This document shows positions 16,466-24,417 of a stretch of DNA of 64,000 nt, piece after piece. The translations under genes and the position numbers were made by a program. Numbering within the stretch: position 1 is the stretch's first letter; the number at the start of each line of letters is the position of its first letter. Source of the stretch: Pacificispira sp002696645 (GTDB lineage: Bacteria; Pseudomonadota; Alphaproteobacteria; UBA8366; Aestuariispiraceae); assembly GCF_048892425.1 (NCBI RefSeq), contig NZ_JBLZHU010000007.1:226172-290171 (forward strand). Direction: 5' to 3'. Below the pieces are notes generated by a model. The model had not been told where the DNA came from, made no database searches, and saw only the letters and a list, made by a program, of their open reading frames with translations.

Positions 16466-17422
16466 CTATAAATCCAATGTCAGCGATTTTCCTTTGGCGC
16501 GGGAAACGCACACACACATCATGGAATTTTCCGCCTGCTCGTCGCTGGTCAATACGCTGTCACGATGATCGACCTCGCCTGCCAGCACATCGACGATACA
16601 GGCACCACACACCCCCTCCGTACAGCCGAAATCGACAGCCACACCCGCCTCTTGCAGGCTGTCCAGAATAGACCGGTCGGCAGGGACACGCAGGCTGCGC
16701 CCGCTTTTCGCCAGCACGATTTCAAACGAATCCGACGGTCCTTCCAATGCATTGGGATCGGCGGCAAATCGCTCAAAATGAACCTGATCCTCTGGCAGAC
16801 GGGATGCTGCCGCATTCAGGGCGGCCTGCAACAAGGGTTCCGGCCCACACACATACAGATGCGATCCCACCGGCGCGGCATCCAGCAGTCCGCCCAGATC
16901 CACCAATCCATGTATGTCATCATAATGACAGGACAAGCCATTTCCCAATCCCAACCCCTCAAAGGCGGGCTGAAAGGCTGCATGCGCCTGGCTGCGGGTC
17001 AGGTAATGCACCTGAACCGGGCGGCCCAGATCGCACAGGCGCGCGGCCATGGCATAGATGGGCGTTGCCCCGATTCCGCCCGCCAGCAGGATCGAATGGG
17101 GGGCATCCTCGTCCAATGGGAAATTGTTGCGCGGACCATTCAGGGTGACCTGTGTGCCGATGGTCAGGGCATGCATCGCCTTCGATCCTCCCCGGCCGGC
17201 ATCTTCCCGTTTCACGGCAACGGACCCGCTGCGCCCGTCTGGTGCCCATTTCCACAATGAATATTGCCGCAACATTTCATTGGGCAGCAGAATATCAATA
17301 TGGGCACCGGGTACAGCGGCCTGAAAGGGCATTCCTTGTGCGGCCTCAAAGGTGAAGCTGCACACCTCATCGCTCAAACGGTCGATGGATGTCAGAATTG
17401 CGGAAAAGGGGGTCGGCGACAT
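16466..17422 (-). CDS. VanB/PDR-type ferredoxin reductase of a Rieske oxygenase
   Basis: 318-residue electron-transfer protein with three domains: an FMN/FAD-binding barrel (RQYSLWKWAP near residue 55), an NAD-binding domain (LLAGGIGATPIYAMA and YVCGPEPLL) and a C-terminal plant-type [2Fe-2S] ferredoxin with cysteines in DFGCTEGVCGACIVDVL and MMCVCVS. It passes electrons from NADH to a Rieske oxygenase, as in vanillate or phthalate demethylases and GbcB. Start placed at ATG 17420-17422 with GGGAG upstream; an upstream TTG at 17446 is possible. Divergent from the LysR gene and 1.2 kb from the Rieske alpha subunit. Confidence 0.9.
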   Translation of the reverse strand: MSPTPFSAILTSIDRLSDEVCSFTFEAAQGMPFQAAVPGAHIDILLPNEMLRQYSLWKWAPDGRSGSVAVKREDAGRGGSKAMHALTIGTQVTLNGPRNNFPLDEDAPHSILLAGGIGATPIYAMAARLCDLGRPVQVHYLTRSQAHAAFQPAFEGLGLGNGLSCHYDDIHGLVDLGGLLDAAPVGSHLYVCGPEPLLQAALNAAASRLPEDQVHFERFAADPNALEGPSDSFEIVLAKSGRSLRVPADRSILDSLQEAGVAVDFGCTEGVCGACIVDVLAGEVDHRDSVLTSDEQAENSMMCVCVSRAKGKSLTLDL

Positions 17423-17633
17423 CAGCAAGGCTCCCATCCCTCTCAATAAGGGTGATTTGTATCGTTTTCGCGGTATTTTCCACGATAAATGTGCGGAAAC
17501 GATGCCTTAACCAAACAAGGTGCGCAAGGACAAGGCGGCGCATCTTGGATACAATAATCCGCAGATTGGATTGTGTTGAACTCAATCGAGGCTGCAAGCT
17601 TCGGGTCATTATCACAAGTAGGTGAGACCCCCG

Positions 17634-18539
17634 ATGGCCCGACGTCCCTATGACCTGCCGCCCATGACAACGCTGGCTGCATTCGAAGCCGCCGCTCGCC
17701 ATTGCAGCATGAAGACGGCGGCATCTGAACTGAATGTGACGCCAGGCGCGGTCAGCCGTCAGGTAAAGGCGCTGGAGGAAGAATTGGGACGCGCCTTGTT
17801 CGTGCGCGTTCATCGTGGGCTGGAACTGACATCTGAGGGATCAGAACTGGCGGAAACTCTGGCGCTGGGATTTGCGCGCACGGCAGATGTCTGTCGCCGC
17901 CTGCGCAGCCAGACCGATACGCCCAGCCTGACGGTTGGCGCGACGACTGCCTTTGCCGGATACTGGCTGATCCCCCGCATTGGCAGCTTCTGGCAACGTT
18001 TTCCCGACGTCACGGTCAATCACGCGATTTCCGACGATCCAATTGACCTGCGGCGGGGCGATATAGATCTGGCCCTGCGCTATGGCGATGGCACATGGCA
18101 GGGCATCCGCGCGATACGCCTGTTTTCAGATCACCTGATCCCCGTCTGTAGCCCGGACTTTGCCGCCACCCATCCCGGCATCACCGCAGCGGATTTGCCT
18201 GATCTTCCGCTGCTGCGCATGACGGGTGTGGATGCGTCCTGGATTGACTGGGACGCCTGGTTCGCCTGGGCGGGGGTATCCGGCACAAGTGCCCAAAAGC
18301 GGGGGCGCAGCCTGAATAACTACACCGTCGTCCTGCAAGCTACACGGGGCGGTCAGGGCGTCGCCTTGGGGTGGGAACGACTGGTCACCCCGCTGCTGGA
18401 CAGCGGCGAACTGGTGCGCCTGGTGGACCAGGCCATGCCCTCACCCGGCGCCCATTACGTCATCTGGGACGAGGCCCGCACCCCGTCCCGCCCCATGGTG
18501 CAATTCTGTGACTGGTTGCAGGAACAGGCCCTCGCGTGA
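17634..18539 (+). CDS. LysR-family regulator (GcvA-like)
   Basis: 301-residue regulator. The N-terminal winged helix includes TLAAFEAAARHCSMKTAASELNV followed by TPGAVSRQVKALEEELG, and the C-terminal effector domain contains RRGDIDLALRYGDG, typical of the GcvA-like subgroup. Start ATG 17634, preceded by AGGTGAG; a GTG at 17622 is in frame but has a poorer site. It lies between the divergent reductase/flavodoxin operon and the co-directional Rieske gene, so it probably controls both. Confidence 0.92.
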   Translation: MARRPYDLPPMTTLAAFEAAARHCSMKTAASELNVTPGAVSRQVKALEEELGRALFVRVHRGLELTSEGSELAETLALGFARTADVCRRLRSQTDTPSLTVGATTAFAGYWLIPRIGSFWQRFPDVTVNHAISDDPIDLRRGDIDLALRYGDGTWQGIRAIRLFSDHLIPVCSPDFAATHPGITAADLPDLPLLRMTGVDASWIDWDAWFAWAGVSGTSAQKRGRSLNNYTVVLQATRGGQGVALGWERLVTPLLDSGELVRLVDQAMPSPGAHYVIWDEARTPSRPMVQFCDWLQEQALA

Positions 18540-18600
18540 GTTTTACGCATGCGACCGCGTATTTTTCCACAGTTGAGCGCCAATGCCATTCGGACTTATG

Positions 18601-18633
18601 GATAGAATTCAGACTGACAGTTGAATTCCTATC
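18601..18633 (+). promoter_or_regulatory. Inverted repeat upstream of the Rieske oxygenase gene
   Basis: GATAG-AATTCA at 18601-18611 faces TTGAATTCCTATC at 18621-18633, differing by a single inserted base. It ends 13 nt before the ATG and just before the GGAG ribosome site, so it could be a regulator site or a leader stem that covers the ribosome site. Confidence 0.5.
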
Positions 18634-18645
18634 TGGAGAGCCGCC

Positions 18646-19791
18646 ATGCCGTTGGATTCGATCGCCCTGAACAATGTCATGCAGCCGATTGCGAAAGCGA
18701 CCGGCCTTCCCAATGAAGCCTATATCGATCCCACCGCGTTTGAGGTTGAGAAGCAAAAGGTCTTCTTCGAAAACTGGGCCGGGATCGGATTTGGCAAGGA
18801 TGTGCCGCGCGCGGGCGATGCGGTGCCGATTGAGTTTTTGGGCATCCCCCTGTTGATGCTGCGCGACCGATCCGGCGCGGTGCGGGTGTTCCAGAACATC
18901 TGTCGCCACCGCGGCATGATCCTGGTGGCGGAACCGACCACAATCCGGGGCGTCATTCGCTGCCCCTATCATTCCTGGTGCTATGGCCTGGATGGCAGCC
19001 TGCGCAGCACGCCGGATATCGGCGGGCCGGGCGTCAATGAACATCCCGATGTCGACAAGACCGGTCTGGGCCTGCAGGAAGTCCGCGCGACGCTGTGGCG
19101 CGATGTTGTCTTCGTCAATCTGTCGGGTGAGGCCCCGGCCTTTGAAGACTATGCCGCAGAGCTGATCGCGCGCTGGAAGGAGTTCGACAAGCCGATCCAT
19201 CATGGCGGCCCCGAAAGCTCCTTTAATCTGTCGGTGAACTGCAATTGGAAGCTGGCGGTGGAGAATTACTGCGAAAGCTATCATCTGCCCATGGTGCATC
19301 CGGGCCTGAACAGCTATTCCCGCCTGGAAGACCATTATCATATTGAAGAAGATGGGAAATTCTCCGGTCAGGGGACGGTTGTCTATAACCCGCAACTGGA
19401 CAATACGGGCCGCGCCTTTGAGAATTTCGACGGCCTGTCAGACAAATGGGACCGGGCGGCGGAATATGTGTCCTTCTTCCCCAATGTGCTGTTTGGTGTC
19501 CATCGCGACCATGTCTATGCGATCCTGCTGGAGCCCAAGGGCCTGGAAGAAACCAACGAGCGGGTCGAAATCTATTACGCCAATCAGCGCATGCTGGACG
19601 GCGACTATGCCGATCTGCGCGACCGCAATTCCCGGCAGTGGAAGGGTATCTTCGTCGAAGACGTCTTCGTCGTCGAAGGCATGCAGAAGGGCCGCCACGC
19701 CCCGCGCTTTGACGGGGGCCATTTCTCCCCCGTCATGGACGGCCCCACCCATATCTTCCACCGCTGGGTCGCGTCTAAACTGACCAGTTAA
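18646..19791 (+). CDS. Rieske non-heme iron oxygenase, alpha subunit
   Basis: 381-residue ring-hydroxylating/demethylating oxygenase component. Rieske cluster ligands are Cys86 and His88 (CRHRG) and Cys106 and His109 (CPYHSW). The mononuclear iron site is in NYCESYHLPMVHP with His213 and His218. Sequence style (soluble, no beta subunit gene nearby) fits the demethylase groups that act on quaternary amines, betaines or methoxy-aromatics. Electrons would come from the VanB-type reductase encoded at 16466-17422. Substrate is not identifiable; glycine betaine, carnitine or stachydrine-type compounds are reasonable guesses because an SHMT-like gene follows nearby. Confidence 0.9.
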   Translation: MPLDSIALNNVMQPIAKATGLPNEAYIDPTAFEVEKQKVFFENWAGIGFGKDVPRAGDAVPIEFLGIPLLMLRDRSGAVRVFQNICRHRGMILVAEPTTIRGVIRCPYHSWCYGLDGSLRSTPDIGGPGVNEHPDVDKTGLGLQEVRATLWRDVVFVNLSGEAPAFEDYAAELIARWKEFDKPIHHGGPESSFNLSVNCNWKLAVENYCESYHLPMVHPGLNSYSRLEDHYHIEEDGKFSGQGTVVYNPQLDNTGRAFENFDGLSDKWDRAAEYVSFFPNVLFGVHRDHVYAILLEPKGLEETNERVEIYYANQRMLDGDYADLRDRNSRQWKGIFVEDVFVVEGMQKGRHAPRFDGGHFSPVMDGPTHIFHRWVASKLTS

Positions 19792-19820
19792 GCGACCAAG
19801 CTCAGAACACCGGACGGGCG

Positions 19821-20819
19821 TCACTTCGGTAAGAGGATGGGGTGAGACAACAGCTCAATCATGTTGTAACCGAACAAGATTAGCATCCCCCATTTCGCCC
19901 ACCAGACGAAGTAGGATACCCGCCGCAGCAAAAGATACCCACCCAAGCCTTTCTGGCGTGGTGTCGTATGCGTTCGATCTTCTGTTTCGGCCAAGGCGGA
20001 GACCCGCTTCGTCACCAGATACCGCGCGACATTGTAAACAATAGAAAAGACAATGAAGACAGTCGCCATTGTGCCATCGCGAAGACCGAGCATGATTTCC
20101 CATAAAGGGACTTTTTCACACAGATTTCCTGACACGTCGCAAACCGCCTCTGGATTTGCATAGGTCGCATAGGCGCTTACAGCCACTTTTAAATAGGCCT
20201 TGCCAAGCAAGCTTATCACAAAAATCAGCACCGGGATGATGGCAACGACCAAATTCAAACCGGTATATTCACCGCGCAGATATGTCCAACTATCCACAGA
20301 TTTGCCAGTAAACACGGTTCCGTCGACTTGCGTGCAGTCGGGCTCAAAATCTTTCGCGTTGGACAGATCAGATCGATCAAATACCGCTCTTTCCATTTTC
20401 GTATCTTTAAAATTCGTCTCCACAAACTCGGCACCAGTGGCGATCGCACGCGACATGTTACAATCAACAAAACTGGCATTCGAAGCGTCCACGCCTTTCA
20501 GGATCGCCTCCGTCAAATTGCAACCCTCAGAGAAATCGGCACCCAACAGGATGCTGCCGGAAAAGTCTGTTTGTTGAAACAAACATCCCTTGAACACCAA
20601 GCCCGACAGGTTGACATTCGCAAATTTTGCTCTTGAAAAGTCACAGTTTGAAAAGATAACGTCGGTCGGGGCCTCGGTGCCGCGCAAGTCTACCTCTTTG
20701 AAGTTGAGACCGCTTACCACGCCTGTCGCAGCTTCGAAATCAGCTTTAGTTGAAAGCGGGACGGCTTCAGTCCCGGCCTCAGCGGTATTCTGATCCGAAA
20801 CAACGGCGCCATTCATCAT
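19821..20819 (-). CDS. Pentapeptide-repeat protein with C-terminal membrane helices
   Basis: 332-residue protein. Residues ~40-165 are A(D/N)LxX-type pentapeptide repeats forming a beta-helix (for example VNLSGLVFKGCLFQQTDFSG). Residues ~185-330 contain about three hydrophobic segments (LNLVVAIIPVLIFVISLLG, ATVFIVFSIVYNVARYLV, KWGMLILFGYNMIELLS), so the beta-helix is tethered to the inner membrane. Its ATGATG start overlaps the higA stop (ATGATGA), which makes it a third, translationally coupled member of the toxin-antitoxin operon. Start could be either ATG (20819 or 20816). Function unknown. Confidence 0.85.
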   Translation of the reverse strand: MMNGAVVSDQNTAEAGTEAVPLSTKADFEAATGVVSGLNFKEVDLRGTEAPTDVIFSNCDFSRAKFANVNLSGLVFKGCLFQQTDFSGSILLGADFSEGCNLTEAILKGVDASNASFVDCNMSRAIATGAEFVETNFKDTKMERAVFDRSDLSNAKDFEPDCTQVDGTVFTGKSVDSWTYLRGEYTGLNLVVAIIPVLIFVISLLGKAYLKVAVSAYATYANPEAVCDVSGNLCEKVPLWEIMLGLRDGTMATVFIVFSIVYNVARYLVTKRVSALAETEDRTHTTPRQKGLGGYLLLRRVSYFVWWAKWGMLILFGYNMIELLSHPILLPK

Positions 20820-21190
20820 TCAGCTTTCTGATCATTGTCATCGAAGAAAGCGGCATAGGGAATATCCAACGTGGTATGTAACTTCTGAATCGCGTTGTAG
20901 CTCAATCCGCGATGCCCGTTCAGGATTTCAGATATATGACTGCGCCAGATTTTCGTGTCACGGGCCAGCGCGGCCTGAGACATATTTTGCTGCTCCATAC
21001 GAAATTGGATCATTTCAATGGGCGACAGCGCCGGAATGGGAAATTTCTTGCGTTCATAGGCGTCAATCAGAAGCGCCAATGCGTCCATCACAGGCACGTC
21101 TTCATCCCTATCCGCCAAGATAAGCCGCTCCAATTGCGCCAAAGCTTGGGCATGATCCTGGTCGTTTTGAATAACCGTGATTTCCGTCAT
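20816..21190 (-). CDS. higA: HigA-type antitoxin (XRE)
   Basis: 124-residue antitoxin. The N-terminal half is HigA-like (ALAQLERLILADRDEDVPVMDALALLIDAYE, then FPIPALSPIEMIQFRME) and the C-terminal half is a helix-turn-helix, MSQAALARDTKIWRSHISEILNGHRGLS. It should neutralise the upstream HigB-like toxin and repress the operon at the palindromes overlapping the toxin start. The toxin stop and this ATG are adjacent (TAAATG). Confidence 0.88.
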   Translation of the reverse strand: MTEITVIQNDQDHAQALAQLERLILADRDEDVPVMDALALLIDAYERKKFPIPALSPIEMIQFRMEQQNMSQAALARDTKIWRSHISEILNGHRGLSYNAIQKLHTTLDIPYAAFFDDNDQKAE

Positions 21191-21457
21191 TTACTGGACC
21201 TTTTTAACAACGATTGATCCGTTCCCTTTGAACCCAATAATCGCCGTAATCGTAACGCCAGACGCGCTCATCGGGAATTCCCACATTTTGCCACCACCCA
21301 GCGAACGCGCCTGGGAGAAGGCTGACTGAACATCCGCTGGGCCAACCCAATTCGACTGTGTTGCAATTGCAAGCCACGCCTTGAGATCGCGCGCCATTAT
21401 CGACTGGGGCGATTTATTGATCGCCGCCTGCAGAATGTTCTTTCCTGTTATACGCAT
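21191..21457 (-). CDS. higB: HigB-type mRNA interferase toxin
   Basis: 88-residue RelE/HigB-fold toxin: MRITGKNILQAAI, LKAWLAIATQSNWVGPADVQSAFSQARSLG and MWEFPMSASGVTITAIIGF follow the HigB pattern (usual LxxWxxxxxxAxWxxPxDVKxxFxxAS). The usual C-terminal THAEYDKI tail is missing; the protein ends GSIVVKKVQ, so either the tail has diverged or activity is altered. Start chosen at ATG 21455-21457 (MRIT, the normal HigB start); an earlier ATG at 21472 lies inside the operator. First gene of higB-higA-pentapeptide operon. Confidence 0.8.
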   Translation of the reverse strand: MRITGKNILQAAINKSPQSIMARDLKAWLAIATQSNWVGPADVQSAFSQARSLGGGKMWEFPMSASGVTITAIIGFKGNGSIVVKKVQ

Positions 21458-21462
21458 ATAAT

Positions 21463-21509
21463 ATGTTCCCATATTGGGATCAAGTAAAATGTTCCCATAT
21501 TGGGATCAA
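21463..21509. promoter_or_regulatory. Two direct copies of a palindromic HigA operator
   Basis: ATGTTCCCATATTGGGATCAA occurs at 21463-21483 and again, identically apart from flanks, at 21489-21509. Each carries the palindrome TCCCA-TAT-TGGGA, and the copies are 26 bp apart. They lie over the toxin's start region, the expected place for antitoxin autorepression. Confidence 0.8.
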
Positions 21510-21642
21510 CCGTGCTCTCATGCGGAATTTACGCCCAAACGCCGTTATTTCAGCCATCTGTACTTGAAAAGGTCAATAATTTTCCCGCGATCTGACGCTG
21601 GTCTGACCCAAATAAACGGGGGACGCCGAAGGAAACGCCCGT

Positions 21643-22962
21643 TCAGGTCCGGATATAGTGAAGCGTGTCGAACCCCTGCCGCAGGGCGCGGGTTTCGTCG
21701 GCCACGGCCTCTGGATCGTTTGAGGTGAGCGCCCGGGCGATCAGGCTGGCCAATTCTGGGGCGTTCTGGGCTGTGACACCCCAGCGTACCAGTTCCGGTG
21801 TGCCGATGCGCAGCCCGTTCATATCGCCCGCGACGGGATCAATCGGCAGACCGATGCCGCAGGCCAGGAAACCGGCCTTGCGCAGGGTCTTGGACGCCGC
21901 CTGACCGCCGCCAAAGCGGGCGGCTTCGATGGCGAATTGGTGCGACGTGGTAAAGCCCTTGTCGGCTGCAAAGACGGGCAGGCCCTCTGCCGCCAGGGCC
22001 TGTGCCAGCGCCTGGGCCACCGTCACCATTTCGGCGGCATAGGCCGGTCCGAAATCGCGCCAATCCAGCATCGTGATTGCCAGGGCCGCTGATTTCGCCG
22101 CATCAAAATTTGCCGTCAGGCCGGGAAAGGCGATGGCGTCCAGACGTTCCGTAATTTCTGCATCATTGGAAACGATGATCCCGCCCGCCGGGCCGCCCAG
22201 GCTTTTATAAGTGCTCATCGTCATGAAATGCGCGCCTTCTTTCAGCGGGTTCTTCCAGACCCGCCCGGCAATCAGCCCGCATTGATGGGCCGCATCGAAC
22301 ATGACCTTCGCACCAATGCTATCGGCGATCTGGCGCACCTCGCGCACCGGATGTTCAAACAGGTTCAGGCTGCTGCCCACGGTGATCAGTTTCGGGCGTT
22401 CCCGCTCTGCCAGTTCCGCCAGCGCCGCCACATCGATGGTATAGCCCGTGGCATCCACCGGCGCGCTGATGGTGCGCAACCCGAACAGACCGGCGCAGCC
22501 CGCCATATGATGGGTAACATGCCCGCCGATGGAGGGCGGCGGCGCGATGATCGTATCCCCGGGCTGACAGGTCGCCATGAAGCCATACAGGTTGGCAATC
22601 GCGCCCGACGGCACCCGGATTTCTGCATAGTCTGCATCAAACACTTCGGCGCACAATTCGGCGGCGATCACTTCGATCTGCTCAATCGCTTCCAGCCCCA
22701 TCTCATATTTATCGCCGGGATAGCCCAGCGAGGGGCGCGACCCGATGCCAGAGGCCAACATCGCCTCCGCCTTTGGATTCATCACATTGGTGGCCGGGTT
22801 CAGATTGAAGCAATCGCGCTCATGGATCTCGCGGTTCTGCTCTGCCAGGGCCACAATCGAGGTCTCGACCTCTGCGGAGGATTGCGTGGACACCCGTTGG
22901 GCAATCCCCTGCATATAGGTTTCACACTCTGCTGGAACCCACTTGCGATGCGACAAGGCCAT
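21643..22962 (-). CDS. Serine hydroxymethyltransferase-like PLP enzyme
   Basis: 439-residue fold-type I PLP enzyme of the SHMT family. The cofactor lysine is in TMSTYKSLGGPAGGIIV, where housekeeping SHMT has TTTHKTLRGPRGG; other landmarks are NPATNVMNPKAEAMLASGIGSRPSLGYPGDKYEMG and VMFDAAHQCGLIAGRVW. The altered lysine motif and catabolic setting suggest a specialised paralogue (for example an alpha-methylserine or other beta-hydroxy amino acid aldolase-type enzyme) rather than GlyA. Start ATG 22960-22962 with AGGAGAG upstream. Divergent from a LysR gene. Confidence 0.85.
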   Translation of the reverse strand: MALSHRKWVPAECETYMQGIAQRVSTQSSAEVETSIVALAEQNREIHERDCFNLNPATNVMNPKAEAMLASGIGSRPSLGYPGDKYEMGLEAIEQIEVIAAELCAEVFDADYAEIRVPSGAIANLYGFMATCQPGDTIIAPPPSIGGHVTHHMAGCAGLFGLRTISAPVDATGYTIDVAALAELAERERPKLITVGSSLNLFEHPVREVRQIADSIGAKVMFDAAHQCGLIAGRVWKNPLKEGAHFMTMSTYKSLGGPAGGIIVSNDAEITERLDAIAFPGLTANFDAAKSAALAITMLDWRDFGPAYAAEMVTVAQALAQALAAEGLPVFAADKGFTTSHQFAIEAARFGGGQAASKTLRKAGFLACGIGLPIDPVAGDMNGLRIGTPELVRWGVTAQNAPELASLIARALTSNDPEAVADETRALRQGFDTLHYIRT

Positions 22963-23048
22963 GATGATCTCTCCTATCAGAGCATCATGCGCTCGCATGC
23001 GCTCGCACAAGATACTCTGGCCATTTGGTGTTCAGCAAATGCGTCGTC

Positions 23049-23066
23049 GCAAACGAGTCCGTTTGC
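23049..23066. promoter_or_regulatory. Inverted repeat GCAAACG-N4-CGTTTGC
   Basis: Perfect 7-bp arms with a 4-bp spacer in the divergent SHMT/LysR spacer, 87 nt upstream of the SHMT-like start. Its GCAAA/TTTGC ends match the second dyad at 23117-23131, which suggests binding by the LysR protein encoded next door. Confidence 0.55.
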
Positions 23067-23116
23067 TCGGGATTTGCCGAAAGCTCAGTTAAAACTATGC
23101 CGCACCGATTGCCCCC

Positions 23117-23131
23117 GCAAATCAGATTTGC
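23117..23131. promoter_or_regulatory. Inverted repeat GCAAATC-A-GATTTGC
   Basis: Perfect 15-bp palindrome, 64 nt upstream of the LysR start. Contains the ATC...GAT symmetry common in LysR recognition half-sites and shares GCAAA/TTTGC ends with the 23049-23066 dyad, 68 bp away. Confidence 0.6.
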
Positions 23132-23194
23132 TAAATTTTGCCCTAGAAAAACTAAGGGTAGATTATCAATCGAGTAGGATCAGGGATATCGACC

Positions 23195-24076
23195 ATGCCC
23201 GTCTCCCCGCCGCGCCCGAAGGGCCCGCCTTTGAATGCCCTGCGAGCCTTTGAGGCGGCGATCCGGCTGGGCGGCTTTGCCCAGGCTGCAGACGAACTTT
23301 GCGTGACGCCGGGTGCGATTTCCCAGCATATCAAGGCGCTGGAGGATTGGGCCGAAGCGCCGTTGTTTGAGCGTCGCTCCCAGGGCGTGGTGCCAACAGA
23401 GTTTGGCCTGTCGCTGGCCGCGCCTTTCGCCACAGCCTTCGATTCCATTGGTCAGGCCGTGCGCCATCTCCGCTCCGGCGCGGAACAGCAGACGATCCAC
23501 ATCGCCGCCCTGCCCAGCGTTGCGCAATTGTGGCTGTCGCCACGCCTGCCGATGATCCGCACCGCCCTGGCCGGGCACCGCCTGTCCGTCACGGCGCTGG
23601 AAACACCCCCAAACCTGCAGCGCGAATTGTTCGATATCAGCATCTTTCTGGACACCCCCACCGGCCAGCCGGGGGAAACCATCCTGGCAGAGGATGTGAT
23701 CTTCCCCGTCTGCTCCCCAGAGGTCGCCGCGCGGCTGAAATCGCCCGAAGACCTGCTAAATGAAACCTGGCTGTATGACGCCGTCTGGGCCGATGATTGG
23801 GACCGCTGGCTGGCCCAGGCGGCACCGGGCCTGAAGAAAAAGCCCAACGGCCCCCATTTCTCCCTCTACACCATCGCCCTGGAAGAAACCAAACACAGCG
23901 CCGGAATCCTGATCGGCCACGCCGCCCTGGTCGACTCCGCCCTAAAATCCGGCGATCTGGTCGCACCGTTTGGGGAACAGGTGGCAACGGGAAAAGCCCT
24001 GACGGTCACGGTAGCGCCCCACCAGAAGGCCTCGAAGGCTGTGCGGCAAGTGTTGGCGATGCTGGGGGGAGATTAA
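23195..24076 (+). CDS. LysR-family regulator (GcvA-like)
   Basis: 293-residue regulator with winged helix LNALRAFEAAIRLGGFAQAADELCV followed by TPGAISQHIKALEDWAE and a shortened effector domain (DISIFLDTPTGQPGE, VIFPVCSPEVAARL). It is divergent from the SHMT-like gene across a 232-nt spacer carrying two dyads, the standard layout for LysR control of a target gene. It is a separate paralogue of the LysR at 17634-18539. Confidence 0.92.
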   Translation: MPVSPPRPKGPPLNALRAFEAAIRLGGFAQAADELCVTPGAISQHIKALEDWAEAPLFERRSQGVVPTEFGLSLAAPFATAFDSIGQAVRHLRSGAEQQTIHIAALPSVAQLWLSPRLPMIRTALAGHRLSVTALETPPNLQRELFDISIFLDTPTGQPGETILAEDVIFPVCSPEVAARLKSPEDLLNETWLYDAVWADDWDRWLAQAAPGLKKKPNGPHFSLYTIALEETKHSAGILIGHAALVDSALKSGDLVAPFGEQVATGKALTVTVAPHQKASKAVRQVLAMLGGD

Positions 24077-24131
24077 TAAGAAGAATCACCTCATCTCCTC
24101 CCCGTAAATCAAGATATCCCTTTGAATGAAC

Positions 24132-24160
24132 CGTCACCCCGGACTTGATCCGGGGTCCAG
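24132..24160. repeat. Dispersed palindrome CACCCCGGACTTGATCCGGGGT
   Basis: Stem ACCCCGGA/TCCGGGGT with loop CTTGA; the same core (with TCACG or TCAAG loop) is in each unit of the 15243-15970 array. A half copy (TTTGATCCGGGGTCCAGGGCGG) is at 24321-24342. This palindrome is a familiar intergenic repeat in alphaproteobacteria. Confidence 0.75.
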
Positions 24161-24210
24161 GGCGGCAGGTAACGATTTAGACGTTCCACCATTAACCCCC
24201 AACACCATTC

Positions 24211-24400
24211 TCATCCTGAGGAGCGGCAACGCCGCGTCTCGAAGGAGGGGATGTAAGGGTGGCGCTTGCAGCGAGCACACCCTTCGAGACGCTGCGCTCC
24301 TCAGGGTGAGGCATTGGTTTTTTTGATCCGGGGTCCAGGGCGGTAGGCGCGATGGGTGGTGTGGCCCTGGATTCCCGCCTGCGCGGGAATGACGATGGGA
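24211..24400. repeat. Facing dispersed repeats and a second palindrome (intergenic mosaic)
   Basis: TCATCCTGAGGAGCG...GTCTCGAAGG at 24211-24245 faces CCTTCGAGACGCTGCGCTCCTCAGGGTGAG at 24291-24320, so the region can fold as one long hairpin. It is followed by a half copy of the CCGGGGTCC palindrome and by TTCCCGC-CTGC-GCGGGAA at 24372-24389. The 341-nt spacer between LysR and rsmI is almost entirely such repeats; no gene is seen in it. Confidence 0.7.
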
Positions 24401-24417
24401 TGGGTTTAGAAATTCCC

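Noticed and set aside
18460..19395. 311-codon minus-strand frame opposite the Rieske gene
   Set aside because: Sense strand has intact Rieske and iron-site motifs; antisense product has none.
22228..23253. 341-codon plus-strand frame opposite the SHMT-like gene
   Set aside because: Composition is His/Arg/Gly-rich shadow type, and it overlaps both the SHMT-like gene and the divergent regulatory spacer.
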